Below are positions 23,365 to 33,535 of a stretch of DNA of 64,000 nucleotides, piece by piece. The stretch is taken from assembly GCA_964059195.1 (NCBI GenBank), contig CAXKWD010000009.1:43619160-43683159 (forward strand). The letters are read 5' to 3'. The notes under the pieces are model-generated. The model ran no database searches and was not told the origin of the DNA. It saw nothing but the letters and a program-made list of their open reading frames with translations. Every line of letters begins with the position of its first letter. Within the stretch, counting starts at the first letter, position 1. The position numbers and the translations under genes are program-made. This DNA is from Ectobius pallidus (taxonomy: Eukaryota; Arthropoda; Insecta; Blattodea; Ectobiidae).

Positions 23365-25031
23365 AGAAATAATAATAATTTTATTATTATATATAGGGGT
23401 TTCCACAAGGCTGTGGTTTCCCTCAACCAAACAATGACAATGACAGTAAGTAAACACTCGGCAATTATAACATAAATAAACACAATGTTTCTATCAAAGT
23501 CACACTTAATTAATTTTATTTCTCCACAACTGTCTGTCTAATGTGTCTTCAGCTTGTAGTCCTCTCTTGGCCATACTTTCTTTTACTCCATCCATCCAGG
23601 TTTCAGTTGGTCTTCCTTTCCTCCTTCTTCCATCAGGCTCCCAATTCATTACCACTCTTGGCAATCATCCTTCGTTCATTCTCTTTATGTGTCCATATCA
23701 ACGTAACGTTTTACTTTCAACTATCTCTATCACATCTTTCTCTACTTTCATTATTTCTCTTATTGTGCTATTCCTTATTCTATCTCTTCGCGATTTCCTT
23801 GCTGACCTCCAATAATCCATTTCTGTAGTACGCAACTTTGCTCTTTGTTTATTGTTTAATGACCAAGTTTCCGCTCCATATAGCAAAATACTTTCTACTA
23901 TTGATTTATAGATATTTACTTTTGTTTTTCCATAATATTGCTGCTCCATAACAACGAATTTAGCATTCCTATTGTTTTCCTGCCTTGGCATATCCTTTTT
24001 TCTATTTCAAATTTGGAAGATCCATCCATCTGTACTATTGCTCCTAAGTACTTAAAACTGTTGTTTTTTTTTTTAATTAAATTTCCCTCCATTTCTATAT
24101 CATCATTGTTAGCTATCATATATTCTGTATTTCTTAAATTGATTTTTAATCCCCATTTTGTATACTCCTCTTGAAATTTTCTGCACATATAATCCACATC
24201 GTCACTGTCTTGCGCTATAATGACCTGGTCATCGGCGAAGAGCAGGTTAGATATGAATAAATGTTCATCAACCTGTAGTCCCATCTTGGTACATTTCTTA
24301 TTCCATTCCCTCAAACTTACATCCAAAAATATTTTAAACAATGTAGGGGATAAGCAGCATCCTTGTAATAATCCTTTGCTCGTTTGAAACGTGTGTGATA
24401 TCCTTGATCCTATTTTTATTTGGCACATGTTATTCCTGAATATTTCTTGTATTAATCCTATTAATGCCTTATGTATACCTGCTATTTCTAATGCTTCCCA
24501 TAATTTACTTCTGGGTATACTATCATACGCCTTTTCTAGATCTATAAAGGTCATATCAATTCGTTTCTGTTTTACGTAGCATTTCTCCAGTATTTGTTTT
24601 ACTATGAATATGTGATCAATACAAGATCTGCCTGCTGTAAATCCACTTTGCACGTCTGTGTCCTTATACTCATTATTTAATTGTTGTTTCATCACTCTTC
24701 CAAAAATCTTCATAATTGAATTAGTCACACATATTCCTCTATAATTCCCTTTATCCTTCCTATCTCCTTTATTATGTATGGGCGTTAAATATCCTAGTTT
24801 CATTTCATCCGGTATTTTTCCCCTTTTAGGATTTTATTTATGAATTTAGTTAATATTGTAACTACTTTTGGTCCTCCATATTTTAGTAGCTCTAAATTGA
24901 TTCCTCCTGGTCCAGGAGGTTTCCTATTTTTCCCTTCTTTTATTGAATGTGCTACTTCCTCATTGATACTTCTAGTCCCGTATGTTCAAATACTCCTGTG
25001 GCCTTTTCTATAAATTCTTTTCTCCCTTCTT

Positions 25032-25033
<2 letters not shown>
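23365..25033 (-). mobile_element. 5'-truncated non-LTR retrotransposon (RTE-like)
   Basis: Reading on the minus strand: truncated start at a (TAA)n run, RT domain, C-terminal domain, then a 3' UTR (GAGGGAAACCACAGCCTTGT) and a tail of AATAATAAAATTATTATT. The 3' UTR and tail define the right polarity. Loss of the 5' half including the endonuclease is the normal result of incomplete target-primed reverse transcription. Confidence 0.85.
23560..25030 (-). pseudogene. Non-LTR reverse transcriptase, frameshifted
   Basis: The main open frame starts at ATG 24803 and ends at 23916. Blocks: LTPIHNKGDRKDKGNYRGIC (RT block 1-2), VQSGFTAGRSCIDHIFIVKQ, MTFIDLEKAYDSIPRSKLWE (first catalytic Asp), TSKGLLQGCCLSPTLFKIFL (RQGxxLSP block) and LLFADDQVIIAQDSDD (catalytic FADD). 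Upstream, KNRKPPGPGGINLELLKYGG (about 24880-24930) is in another frame. Downstream, IVESILLYGAETWSLNNK and YGHIKRMNE .. GRRRKGRPTETWMDG continue in other frames to about 23560. So the catalytic core is intact in one frame while both flanks are frameshifted. The tail arrangement (AETW, GHIxRM, GRPxxTWxD) suggests an RTE-like clade; that is inference. Confidence 0.85.
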
Positions 25034-25065
<32 letters not shown>

Positions 25066-25069
25066 TAAC

Positions 25070-25098
<29 letters not shown>
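25034..25098. repeat. (TAA)n/(CAA) microsatellite
   Basis: About 21 trinucleotide units, mostly TAA with some CAA. It lies exactly at the 5' truncation of the LINE on the minus strand and just before a plus-strand LINE fragment, so it may be an old element tail reused as an insertion site. Confidence 0.95.
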
Positions 25099-25102
<4 letters not shown>

Positions 25103-25124
25103 CTACACAGAAGAACCAATCAAA

Positions 25125-25447
25125 ATTAACGATGACACAATGAATATGTAAATGAATATGTATACCTAGGTCAAATATTATCGTTCGACAACAAAGTTCA
25201 AGAAGAATTTCTTGAACAAATTTTGGAACTTAAAATTCATCCTACTAGACAAATCCTTAAGCAGGAAGATAAAAAGACGTGATGGACATCTGCATTCTAC
25301 CAGTTATGACTTATGGATCCCAAACATGGACATTAACTAAAAAAGATAAAAACATGCTACAGATCTGCCAAAGGAAGATGGAGAGGAAGCTGCTAAACTT
25401 CACATTGAAAGATCGAATGAGAAATGAAGACATCAGGATGTTCTCAG
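25125..25447 (+). pseudogene. Second LINE reverse transcriptase C-terminal fragment
   Basis: Plus strand: VNEYVYLGQILSFDNKVQEE (frame 1), then from 25279 MDICILPVMTYGSQTWTLTK, KDKNMLQICQRKMERKLLNF and TLKDRMRNEDIR. These are the post-RT blocks YLGQ, TYGxQTWTLT, QRxMER and LxDRxRNExIR of a non-LTR protein different from the one at 23365-25033. The frame changes near 25270. The similarity stops at about 25440, and a different segment with an AATTCT repeat follows to 25557. Confidence 0.78.
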
Positions 25448-25449
25448 GT

Positions 25450-27069
25450 GAGGCTAGCCTGAAACGTTCCTTCACGAGTCAGCCACCCTGGTATGCCAGG
25501 AGGCCCTTGCCCACTATGGGATTCTTGAGGGATAATTCTAATTCTAATTCTAATATGTAAACTGCGTGAACGACAGTGAGTTCTTTTTTAAAGCAAACAT
25601 GTAAAGCGCTTTACGACCGCTGCAGACAAAAAAGAACGGCAAAGTCGATCAGCTGAGAGCTTGCTCAACGAAACCGGCACCGTGTACTGCCCTCCAAAAT
25701 GGTTAAGACACGTGCAAATAACAGTTATACGGGGATGGAAATGATAATTATTGTACAATGTAATGTACAGGAAAAATCAAAAGGTACTAACTGTGCTGAA
25801 GAAGGCGTTCGTACTCGGGAATTTGATAATGATGTTAAAGTCATCAAGGAAATTTTCAATGAACACCTACTCCGCCGTGAAAGTTCGTGCAGCAAAACCT
25901 TGCAGCAGTCGTAAAGCGAGATTTGAAGTGAAGTGAAGTAGGGGTAAAGCGAAGCTGCAGCAAATGTGTATATATACATATTATTCGTATTATTATAATG
26001 ACTATAGAATATAAATTAATATGAATATAAACACGTTAGTAATGACAAATTTAAGTAGATAGGCCTGATATGGCTGCGGAATTATTTCAATGCCAAAAGA
26101 AATTCTGAATTGTAGTATGTTTCGCTGTTAGATACTTCTCTCAAGCAATATTCCATGGACGGAAAGAATCAGAAGTTACCTCAAAAAAATAATAACAAAT
26201 GATTAGATCTTGTCTTTTTTCTCTATTCATGGCGAGTTCGTTAGATAGCACTTATAAAACGTTGTTAGTTAGGAAGCTGTTGAAATGTTCCGTGTAAATA
26301 GTATAAGGCACTAGTGTACATACTTGTTTGTTCTCCTCTTGGGATACATCTGCCTGTGAATGGAATAAACGAGGCATTGCGTACAAGAGTCTCTCAACAT
26401 CCCCTATTCATATCTGCTGAAACTCGAGGTTTTTAAAAACCACTTCACGTATTACGCTACGTCATGTGTGAACAAGTGGGGGATGGTGCTCATCTCAAGC
26501 AGAATCATGCACAGGGATGATTCAGATCATGATAGCAATGCCTCTCTGCTTGGGCACTACGTGGCGTGTATGAAAACTTGCTTGTCTGATACTTTTTTCA
26601 CTGTCTTTCGTACTCTTTTTGTTATATGTCTTTCCTCTCTATGTCTCCTGTGCTGAGTTCTCTTTTACTTTTATTTTCTTTGCACGAGCTTTGCGCGTAC
26701 TTTTTGCTTCTTGTGTCATTTTATTTTTGCTTCCTCTATTTTCCATTTCCTCTCGTAATTCTTATGCAGTTTCTAACCACCGCTTTCTTCCTGAAACCCT
26801 GCAGTCCTTGAGTACTTATTTGTAATTGCAAATGTGTGCATCTTATTTTGTGGTGTTTTGTGAAAATATTTCTTCTAGGATCCACGATCCTTGCATTTCT
26901 GTTGGCAGCAGCAAGTACATTTTTTCGCCTCTGAAGTATTTAAGCATTGAAATACGGTCGCAACAGTTGCTCTCTTTTATACTGAAGCTTATTTCAACAA
27001 TATTAGCATTCATTATACGGCATGTTTGGATGGGTGAGTAATACTTAGCGATAGGCATATTCTACTGAC
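25450..27069. other. Unassigned stretch
   Basis: 25450-25557 ends in four ATTCTA units and may be a retroposon end in reverse. The rest, including a T/C-rich run at 26590-26830, shows nothing I recognise. Confidence 0.35.
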
Positions 27070-27411
27070 TTAGGCCCAGTTGCATAAAAGCTCCAGATAT
27101 CTTCTAGACAGCTAATGGTTCTATACATCTTATGTACTCGATAAACACCTTCCCATTTCCGAGAGGGAAATCGCTCGGTAAATAGCTAATGTCAGGTAAA
27201 TGAGTTGAGCACTTTGTCAATAGATGGAGACACGGTGCATACTGTAATATCAAATTGGCCGTGATTGAGTAGCAACCAATGAGAGCGCTTCTAGCTATTG
27301 TATTACAAATGGCTGAATTTTCTGTCTGCTTGACGACCGTCGTCAACATCAACAGCAAAACCAAGTCCCAGTGAGCGGTGTAAATCAGACGCAGTGATAA
27401 CCTCTGATACT

Positions 27412-30237
27412 ATGAGTAATAACAAAAAGTCAACAAATATGATGATAAGCAACTTGTTTAAGGTACTGTTTATGTTTTTAAACATACAGGGACTAAGTGG
27501 AAAGTCAATTGTCTTGAATGACTTCATAAGCAACAACTCTTTTAACTTCTTATGTGTAAGTGAACACTGGTTAACTAAAACAGAAATTGAATGTTTCGAC
27601 ATCATAGGTTATAAGTGTGTATCCTACTACTCAAGATCTTGTTCCAGGAGAGGAGGTACAGCAATATATGCTAGTGACGACATTATCTGTAGAAAATTAG
27701 ACATACATGATTTTACTTGTGAGAAGCATTTTGAGGCATGTGCTGCCATTGTAGACAGTTCAAAATTGATTATTGTGACTGTCAATCGTACTCCACTTGG
27801 GGATACCAATGTATTTCTACGAAATCTAAATAATCTTTTATCTCATTTGAAACAGTGGACAAAACATAAAATTGTCATTGGAGGTGATTTAAATTCAGAT
27901 TTTGACATTAATAAAAGAAAGAGAACAGTAATAGACTTTGAGAATTTACTCATGGAATTTGGATTAATATGCCACAATTTTGAACCTACACGTGAATCGG
28001 CTTGCCTAGACAATGTTTTCTCCAACATCTCTGTCAATAACTGTGCTGTTAAGATATCCGAGTTCTTATATTCTGACCACTCCGCTATTGTTTTCTCGAT
28101 CGACTTAACTAAAATAAGTCAATCAGAGAGTAAAACAATATCCTACAGAAGTTTTACTGATTATGAGGTAGAACAGTTTAAGTTTAAGATGAACTCAGTA
28201 AACTGGAATATATTCCTAAATGACTTTAATATAACTTCTGAGGAACTATTTAATAAATTTTTTAATGTTCTAATGCTTAATTTTAACGAATGTTTTAAGC
28301 TCAGAATGAATAATAATAGTGTCTGTAAAAAACATAATCACTCTTGGTATACCAATGAGTTAAAAGTTTTGAAGAAGAATTTGATGCTACTGTATGATGC
28401 CTACAAGAAATTTGGGTCTAACTATAAACAAGGTTATCTAAAACTTAAACATGTATACAGAGATAAACTTAAGGAGGCCAAATTACAATATAATATAAGC
28501 TTGATTAACAACTCTGACAATAAATCTAAGACTGCATGGGCAATCATAAACAAATTTAAAGTAAGTAGTTCCAATAAGGCAAGCATTCCACTTTCTGCAG
28601 ACTCCCTAAGCAATTATTTTATAAATTGTGTTGATGAAATCAGATCACAAGTTACTGAATCTAACGTATCGTATAAGGATTTATTGACAAATCTTAATCC
28701 GAGCAATGCAAATTTATATTGGAGTGAAGTCACTGTTGAGGAGGTATTGAAGATTGTATTTAATCTCAAGAATTCAAACAGCATCGATATATATGGCATG
28801 ACAAACAATCTTCTGAAGAAAATAATTGACACCATAGCATTTCCTTTGTCCGTTTGTATAAATCGGTGTATGTCTCAAGGCTCTTTTCCAAAGTTACTTA
28901 AAGTTGCTAGGGTAGTTCCAGTGTCTAAAAAAGGATCTCCTTTGGATGTTTCAAGTTACCGCCCCATATCTTTAATTCCCGTATTATCAAAAGTTTTTGA
29001 ATATGTCATTCATAACCAAATATATAGTTATTTTGAAAATTTTGAAATGTTCTATAATCAGCAATATGGTTTTCGCAAGGGTAGGAGTACAATTGATGCT
29101 ATTGTAACATTGGTCAATGACGTTTTGGAGTCTTTTGAGAACGGTAGTTATCTCTGTGGTATTTTTTGCGATTTGAGCAAGGCTTTCGATTGTATTGAAC
29201 ACGAAATCCTAATTAACAAATTAAACTTTTATGGTATTAAAGATATTCAGCTGGAACTCTTAATTTCATATTTGAAAGAACGCAAACAAATTGTTAGTGT
29301 CAACAATGAAATTTCTGCAACCCAGAATATAAAACGTGGGGTTCCTCAGGGCTCCATTTTGGGTCCCTTGTTGTTTCTTATTGCAGTCAATGACTTGCCA
29401 TGCAATGTGCCTTGTACCTCTGTTGTATATGCTGACGATACAACCTTTATTTCCACTGAGAAGAACTTCGAAAATCTGTTGGTGAATATGGAAAATATCA
29501 AGGAAAATGCAGGTGTATGGTTTAAATCGAATAGCTTATTACTAAATGATGAAAAAACAGTTCACATGGTTTTCAGTTTAAAACACATATTGGAATTGAC
29601 ACCTAACATTAACTGTACAAATGTGAAATTTTTGGGCATGTACATTGACAGCAAATTGACCTGGCACAATCATATTGAGTTCATAAAGTTAAGACTATCG
29701 AAAGCAATATTCCTCCTCGGGAATTTAAGAGACCAAATACCTCTAAGCTATTTAAGAAGTATGTATTTTGCTTTTTGTGAATCTATCATCAGATATGGTA
29801 TCATTCTGTATGGAGGTAGTAGTGGTACTAAGGATATTCTAATACTTCAGAAAAAGATTGTTAGAATAATAAGAAAATGTGATAGCAGAACGCCATGTAG
29901 GCCAATCTTCAAAGACCTAGGTATTTTAACTATTTTTAATTTGTATATTTATAGCAATTTAGTTCTTTTGCATACAAATGCTAACAATTTTGGTCTAAGA
30001 AGTGACATACACACTCATCATACTAGATCTAAAAATATGATCAATTTACCACTCTGCAGACTATCCAAAACTCAAAATAGTCATGTTTATATTGAACCTA
30101 AGCTATATAACAAGCTACCCTACAACTTTAAATGTCTTCATTTGAATGCTTTTAAAAGCAAACTGCATAGATGGTTAGTCTTAAACCCTTTTTATTCTGT
30201 GGACGAATTTATGTTAAGTGAAATAATTTTATCATAA
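27412..30237 (+). CDS. LINE ORF2: AP-like endonuclease and reverse transcriptase, intact
   Basis: The frame is open from the stop at 27331 but its first ATG is 27412, giving 941 aa. Numbered from that Met, the endonuclease domain covers about 15-230: LNIQG, Glu-51 in SEHWLT, RRGGTAIYAS, Asp-159/Asn-161 in GGDLNSDF, Asp-200 in CLDNVFSN and SDH at 221-223. The RT domain covers about 485-760: VVPVSKKG, SYRPISLIPVLSKVFE, YGFRKGRSTIDAI, DLSKAFDCIEHEIL (Asp-587), KRGVPQGSILGPLLF and catalytic YADD at 673-676. The C-terminal region contains KFLGMYIDSKLTWHNHI and YGIILYGGS. There is no RNase H or zinc knuckle. Role: nick target DNA and copy the element RNA there, in the nucleus. The lack of RNase H plus the microsatellite tail suggest a CR1/L2/Jockey-like clade. 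No stops or frameshifts, in contrast with every other element here, so it is probably young. Confidence 0.93.
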   Translation: MSNNKKSTNMMISNLFKVLFMFLNIQGLSGKSIVLNDFISNNSFNFLCVSEHWLTKTEIECFDIIGYKCVSYYSRSCSRRGGTAIYASDDIICRKLDIHDFTCEKHFEACAAIVDSSKLIIVTVNRTPLGDTNVFLRNLNNLLSHLKQWTKHKIVIGGDLNSDFDINKRKRTVIDFENLLMEFGLICHNFEPTRESACLDNVFSNISVNNCAVKISEFLYSDHSAIVFSIDLTKISQSESKTISYRSFTDYEVEQFKFKMNSVNWNIFLNDFNITSEELFNKFFNVLMLNFNECFKLRMNNNSVCKKHNHSWYTNELKVLKKNLMLLYDAYKKFGSNYKQGYLKLKHVYRDKLKEAKLQYNISLINNSDNKSKTAWAIINKFKVSSSNKASIPLSADSLSNYFINCVDEIRSQVTESNVSYKDLLTNLNPSNANLYWSEVTVEEVLKIVFNLKNSNSIDIYGMTNNLLKKIIDTIAFPLSVCINRCMSQGSFPKLLKVARVVPVSKKGSPLDVSSYRPISLIPVLSKVFEYVIHNQIYSYFENFEMFYNQQYGFRKGRSTIDAIVTLVNDVLESFENGSYLCGIFCDLSKAFDCIEHEILINKLNFYGIKDIQLELLISYLKERKQIVSVNNEISATQNIKRGVPQGSILGPLLFLIAVNDLPCNVPCTSVVYADDTTFISTEKNFENLLVNMENIKENAGVWFKSNSLLLNDEKTVHMVFSLKHILELTPNINCTNVKFLGMYIDSKLTWHNHIEFIKLRLSKAIFLLGNLRDQIPLSYLRSMYFAFCESIIRYGIILYGGSSGTKDILILQKKIVRIIRKCDSRTPCRPIFKDLGILTIFNLYIYSNLVLLHTNANNFGLRSDIHTHHTRSKNMINLPLCRLSKTQNSHVYIEPKLYNKLPYNFKCLHLNAFKSKLHRWLVLNPFYSVDEFMLSEIILS

Positions 30238-30348
30238 TTGTTGGGTTATAAGCATAGTAAATAAGCAATGTATTTATTTTATTTGACACTGTCTATTGCC
30301 TGTATTTGTGCTTAACGACAATAAATCTATCTATCTATCTATCTATCT
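30238..30348 (+). other. LINE 3' UTR and ATCT tail
   Basis: After the TAA at 30235-30237 comes a short AT-rich UTR (CTGTATTTGTGCTTAACGAC), then AATAA directly against six ATCT units. No poly(A) run. Microsatellite tails of this kind are typical of several LINE clades and are recognised by the element's own RT. Confidence 0.8.
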
Positions 30349-30610
30349 GGTAAAATGAATATAAAGCGTGAGAGAAACTTCGGCAATTTCGACTTCGAGA
30401 CTTGTGCATTAGAGAAAATGTCACCCATCACAATCTGACAACGTAATGCGTAAAACGTAACACATTAATTAAGTTATAGCTGATTTACCACAGAAAGGAA
30501 TGCTTCGATGGTTGTTCCCAATTATAATGATGGGCTATTTTACGCTGAAAAAGGCATGCTTGCAGTTGTTCCTTATTTCATATGATGGCCTATTTATCCA
30601 TAGGTAATTG

Positions 30611-30854
30611 CAGAGGCGTAACGAGGGGGGTTTTGGGGGTTTGAAACCCCCCCATTGGTTAAAAAAAGGGAAATTGTACCATTTTTTTAAGTCTGCTTAT
30701 AAATTACTTAATACGAGTAAAGCGTGGGAAGCTTAAAACTCGTTACTGTTCATCTTAATTTTTAAAATTTTCCGGGGGAGAACCCCCGAGCCTCCCTCTC
30801 CCTGGGGGGTATAAATGTTATAACCCCCATATGGTCGGCCTGGTTACGCCTATG
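30611..30854. mobile_element. hAT-like MITE (244 bp)
   Basis: The left end CAGAGGCGTAACGAGG and the right end (inward) CATAGGCGTAACCAGG match at 14 of 16 positions. The flanking 8-mers GGTAATTG (30603-30610) and GGTCATTG (30855-30862) match at 7 of 8, the duplication length of hAT elements. The interior has runs of G and C (GGGGGGTTTTGGGGG, AACCCCCCCATTGG) and no ORF. Non-autonomous. Confidence 0.85.
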
Positions 30855-30869
30855 GGTCATTGCTTTGAC

Positions 30870-31276
30870 AGCCTGATTCTCTCCGAAACTCAATATCGTC
30901 AAAGATCTAATTCTTTCAGGGAATATTTTTGCTTTACACATCTTTAGGCCTAATTATTGCCTCAGGATGAAGATGACGAGAAAGAAGATGATTATCTATT
31001 AATATTCGTGCTGTAAAAAGGCAATATTTTCTTCATAAAGTGTTGCATCAGAAAATAAAATTAATACACTTAAGCTACATTTTTTCCGAATCTGAATATC
31101 ATCGTACTTCTTGAAAGGATTGCTGTATTTCTTTCAGAGAATATTTTCTTCTGTAAAGATCTAGGCCTTATACGATCTGGCATTGAAGATGACCAGCAAT
31201 AAAATATGATGTGAATTAATATTCGCGATGTTTTCCTAAAAGTATTACAACAGAAAATGAAATTAATACAAATAAG
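30870..31276. repeat. Diverged tandem duplication, unit about 205 bp
   Basis: Unit 1 (about 30870-31075) and unit 2 (about 31076-31276) share blocks in order: CTCAATATCGTC against CTGAATATCATCG, TTTCAGGGAATATTTTTGCT against TTTCAGAGAATATTTTCTTC, TTAATATTCGTG against TTAATATTCGCG, and CAGAAAATAAAATTAATAC against CAGAAAATGAAATTAATAC. Non-coding. Confidence 0.75.
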
Positions 31277-31613
31277 CGATGAATACATTAATAGCCTAGG
31301 CTATAACAAAGTTCATCTAACCGATAATATACATTTTTTTCCAGAATTATGAATTATTTCACACACAAATTAATAACCAATGCCAGCTTCATTACTACTT
31401 TTCATTTTAATACCATAACAAGCTAGTAAGATCATGTAAGATAAAATGCTAACATAATAACGAAACATACATCAACATAAATTTATCGCATATCGCCATA
31501 TTGAATGTTTATCTGGAGCTTCGTGAGATATCTAGTGATCTATCTACTGATAATTTATCGAGTGATTTATTGAATGAATAACCGTCATCTGACGTTTCAG
31601 AAACCCGGCCTTA

Positions 31614-33200
31614 GTCGGAAGGATGCTCGTGGCAGACATGAAGTGTAAACATTGATATGATCAAACACCTGAAGGCACAGTTCACAGGTATCACAATGTT
31701 TAAGATCATAAAGGCCAAATAAAATTTACCATTAACCTTAGAATAGCTTTTAATATTGAAAAATACAGAATTTCACTACCAAAAATTAACTTACAAGAGA
31801 ATCATGATTTTCAGTTACCAGTAAGCCTTCGAACAAACGCCTTACAGAGAGAGGAATTTCCTACTTTTAAGCCAGACAAGGATGCGGAGGCCTCCCTAGA
31901 TAAAGGATCACTCCAATGCTGGGCCAGCTTTTGTGTAGTCAAGTTCAATAAATAAGTAAATGAATAAATTATTATTTAAAGGTTCATGGACAAAAATTAT
32001 CGCGCAGATATTGCCCATTTAAAGGAATGCTGAACCATCGTTGAAAATTGTGTCCACCCATTATATATTTTTCCGGTGGCGATGGTTTTTAAAACTCCTT
32101 TTCAAAACCTCCATCACAATTTTCAATGACTGTCTATCATTCCTTCCATCACTAAAGCTGCGAAAATGTTCCACAGCCTAGGCACGCTTGCTATGTCGAG
32201 CAGTGGCATAGTTGACTCAGTTACCTGCAAGTGTAACGAAAGAATAGATTCAAATAAGTTTTCAAATAACAAAATAACTCATACATTTTCGGTTACTTTT
32301 TTGAGCCAACCTGTACTTTTTAAATGATAAATTACTCAGCATAAAGTGCGTAACGAGATTTTGATATGCAGCATATTATATTTCTTAGAGGAACCGCGTG
32401 AATGATTCATATTAATCTATGGAATCCGAAAGTCCTTACGATAGGTATCCGATACAAATACTTTAGTTTCAATCCAAAGTGTAACTTGATACACTAGAAT
32501 TGTATTCACTTCAACGCATCCTGAATCAAACAAGCTGAAGCGTATTCAGACTGATGCATATTGATATCCGATTAAAACAGAGTTGCTTTCAAAGAGGAAA
32601 TATTTGGAGGAATGTTACTGTACAGAGTTTAATGTATAACAAGTTAGTGGAGTATTACAGGGCAGCATATTTCAGAAGCAGTGACCTGTAGAAGTTTTAT
32701 TGATTCGAGGTTCCGTCATAAGTTCTCAAGGACGAATGAGGAACCATGGAGGAAACTACTGGCAAAGGCACTCATCCATAAAATATGCGGAATCTCTTTA
32801 TAACAAAGTCATTTTGGTTATACTGTAACTTCCGAATTGGCAAATGTGCTCGTTACATAAAATACGTCGGAGGATCCATACAGAATCCAGGCACCGGGAA
32901 ATGGCAGACAATTAACTTACTTTGGGTGTGTTGCTTTGCATTTTTAAAAGCGAACATAAAAAAAAGGTCACACAGACAAATGTAATTTAGGAATCACGTA
33001 TCTGGTGTAGTGAACTTTCGCAGGTTTTGAATCCGTTTAATGTGATTACAAAGTGGAGTGTAATTTATTTCACTTTCATGTACATAGTTTAACACAAAAA
33101 TGGCATAACGTTATTAAAGTTTTACGTGGAGGGTAATGAAGAATCATTGCACCGTTTTTGCTTCATGTAAAGAGGATAATGTAACGAAAACCTATATTTT
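31614..33200. other. Unassigned stretch with one inverted repeat
   Basis: At 32024-32143 GGAATGCTGAACCATCGTTG then AAAATTGTG is mirrored by CACAATTTTCAATGACTGTC then TATCATTCC. This imperfect 29-bp inverted repeat with a 62-bp middle may be a small MITE. No gene recognised elsewhere. Confidence 0.45.
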
Positions 33201-33204
33201 ACTA

Positions 33205-33535
33205 AGAATATTTTAGGAGAAAAATTCCTCTCACACTGGGATCGAACCCATGACGGCTTTCCGTGCCGATGCTCTACAAATTGAGCTAGCCAGAGATCTA
33301 TTCACAGCGCCACGTAGAATCTCTCTCCTAGCTGTAGCTAGCTCAGTTGATAAGAGTATCGGTATGGAGAGCCGAAAGTCGTGAATTCTTTAGATCTATG
33401 GTTAACTCAGTGGGCATCGGCACGGAAGGTCCGAGAGGGTCGTGGTTCGAATCGAAGTATCAGAGGAGTTTTTCTCCTAAAATGTTCTCATGTAATTTTC
33501 AACAGAAACAATGTTCTGTGGTTTCATGAATAGTA
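33205..33535. repeat. SINE family A inverted cluster
   Basis: The minus-strand tRNA-like head has A box GCTAGCTCAATTTGTAGAGC and B box GGTTCGATCCC and lies at 33215-33300. A plus-strand partial head (TAGCTAGCTCAGTTGATAAG) is at about 33338. A second plus-strand head (GTTAACTCAGTGGGCATCGG, then GGTTCGAATC) is at about 33400-33465, followed by the family tail GAGGAGTTTTTCTCCTAAAA and ending GTGGTTTCATGAATA. Same family and same inverted arrangement as at 11.2-11.9 kb. Confidence 0.8.

Larger units (their letters stand above)
27204..30348 (+). mobile_element. LINE with an uninterrupted ORF and (ATCT)6 tail
   Basis: The element comprises a short leader, one long ORF (endonuclease plus RT), a 3' UTR of about 85 bp and a six-unit ATCT tail at 30325-30348 instead of poly(A). 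GGTAAATGA at 27195-27203 and GGTAAAATGA directly after the tail (30349-30358) may be the target-site duplication, which sets the left end used here. This boundary is inferred. A full 5' UTR and an ORF1 are not visible, so the copy may be 5'-truncated or belong to a one-ORF lineage. A small upstream ORF (ATG 27309, stop 27372-27374) precedes the main ORF. Confidence 0.85.
27073..31610. mobile_element. Candidate Harbinger-type element, TTA-flanked, with nested insertions
   Basis: The left terminus TTA|GGCCCAGTTGCATAAA at 27070 and the right terminus (read inward) GGCCGGGTTTCTGAAA|, with TTA at 31611-31613, are inverted and both abut TTA. TTA/TAA duplications and GGCC-starting ends fit the PIF/Harbinger superfamily. 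The terminal repeats match at only about 10 of 16 positions and no transposase is seen, so this is tentative. The LINE at 27204-30348 and the MITE at 30611-30854 would lie inside it. Confidence 0.4.

Noticed and set aside
23541..24174. Hydrophobic plus-strand frames opposite the reverse transcriptase
   Set aside because: Antisense shadows of the minus-strand LINE coding sequence.
24947..25129. Poly-Asn open frame
   Set aside because: Product of the TAA/AAC microsatellite and the antisense of a LINE.
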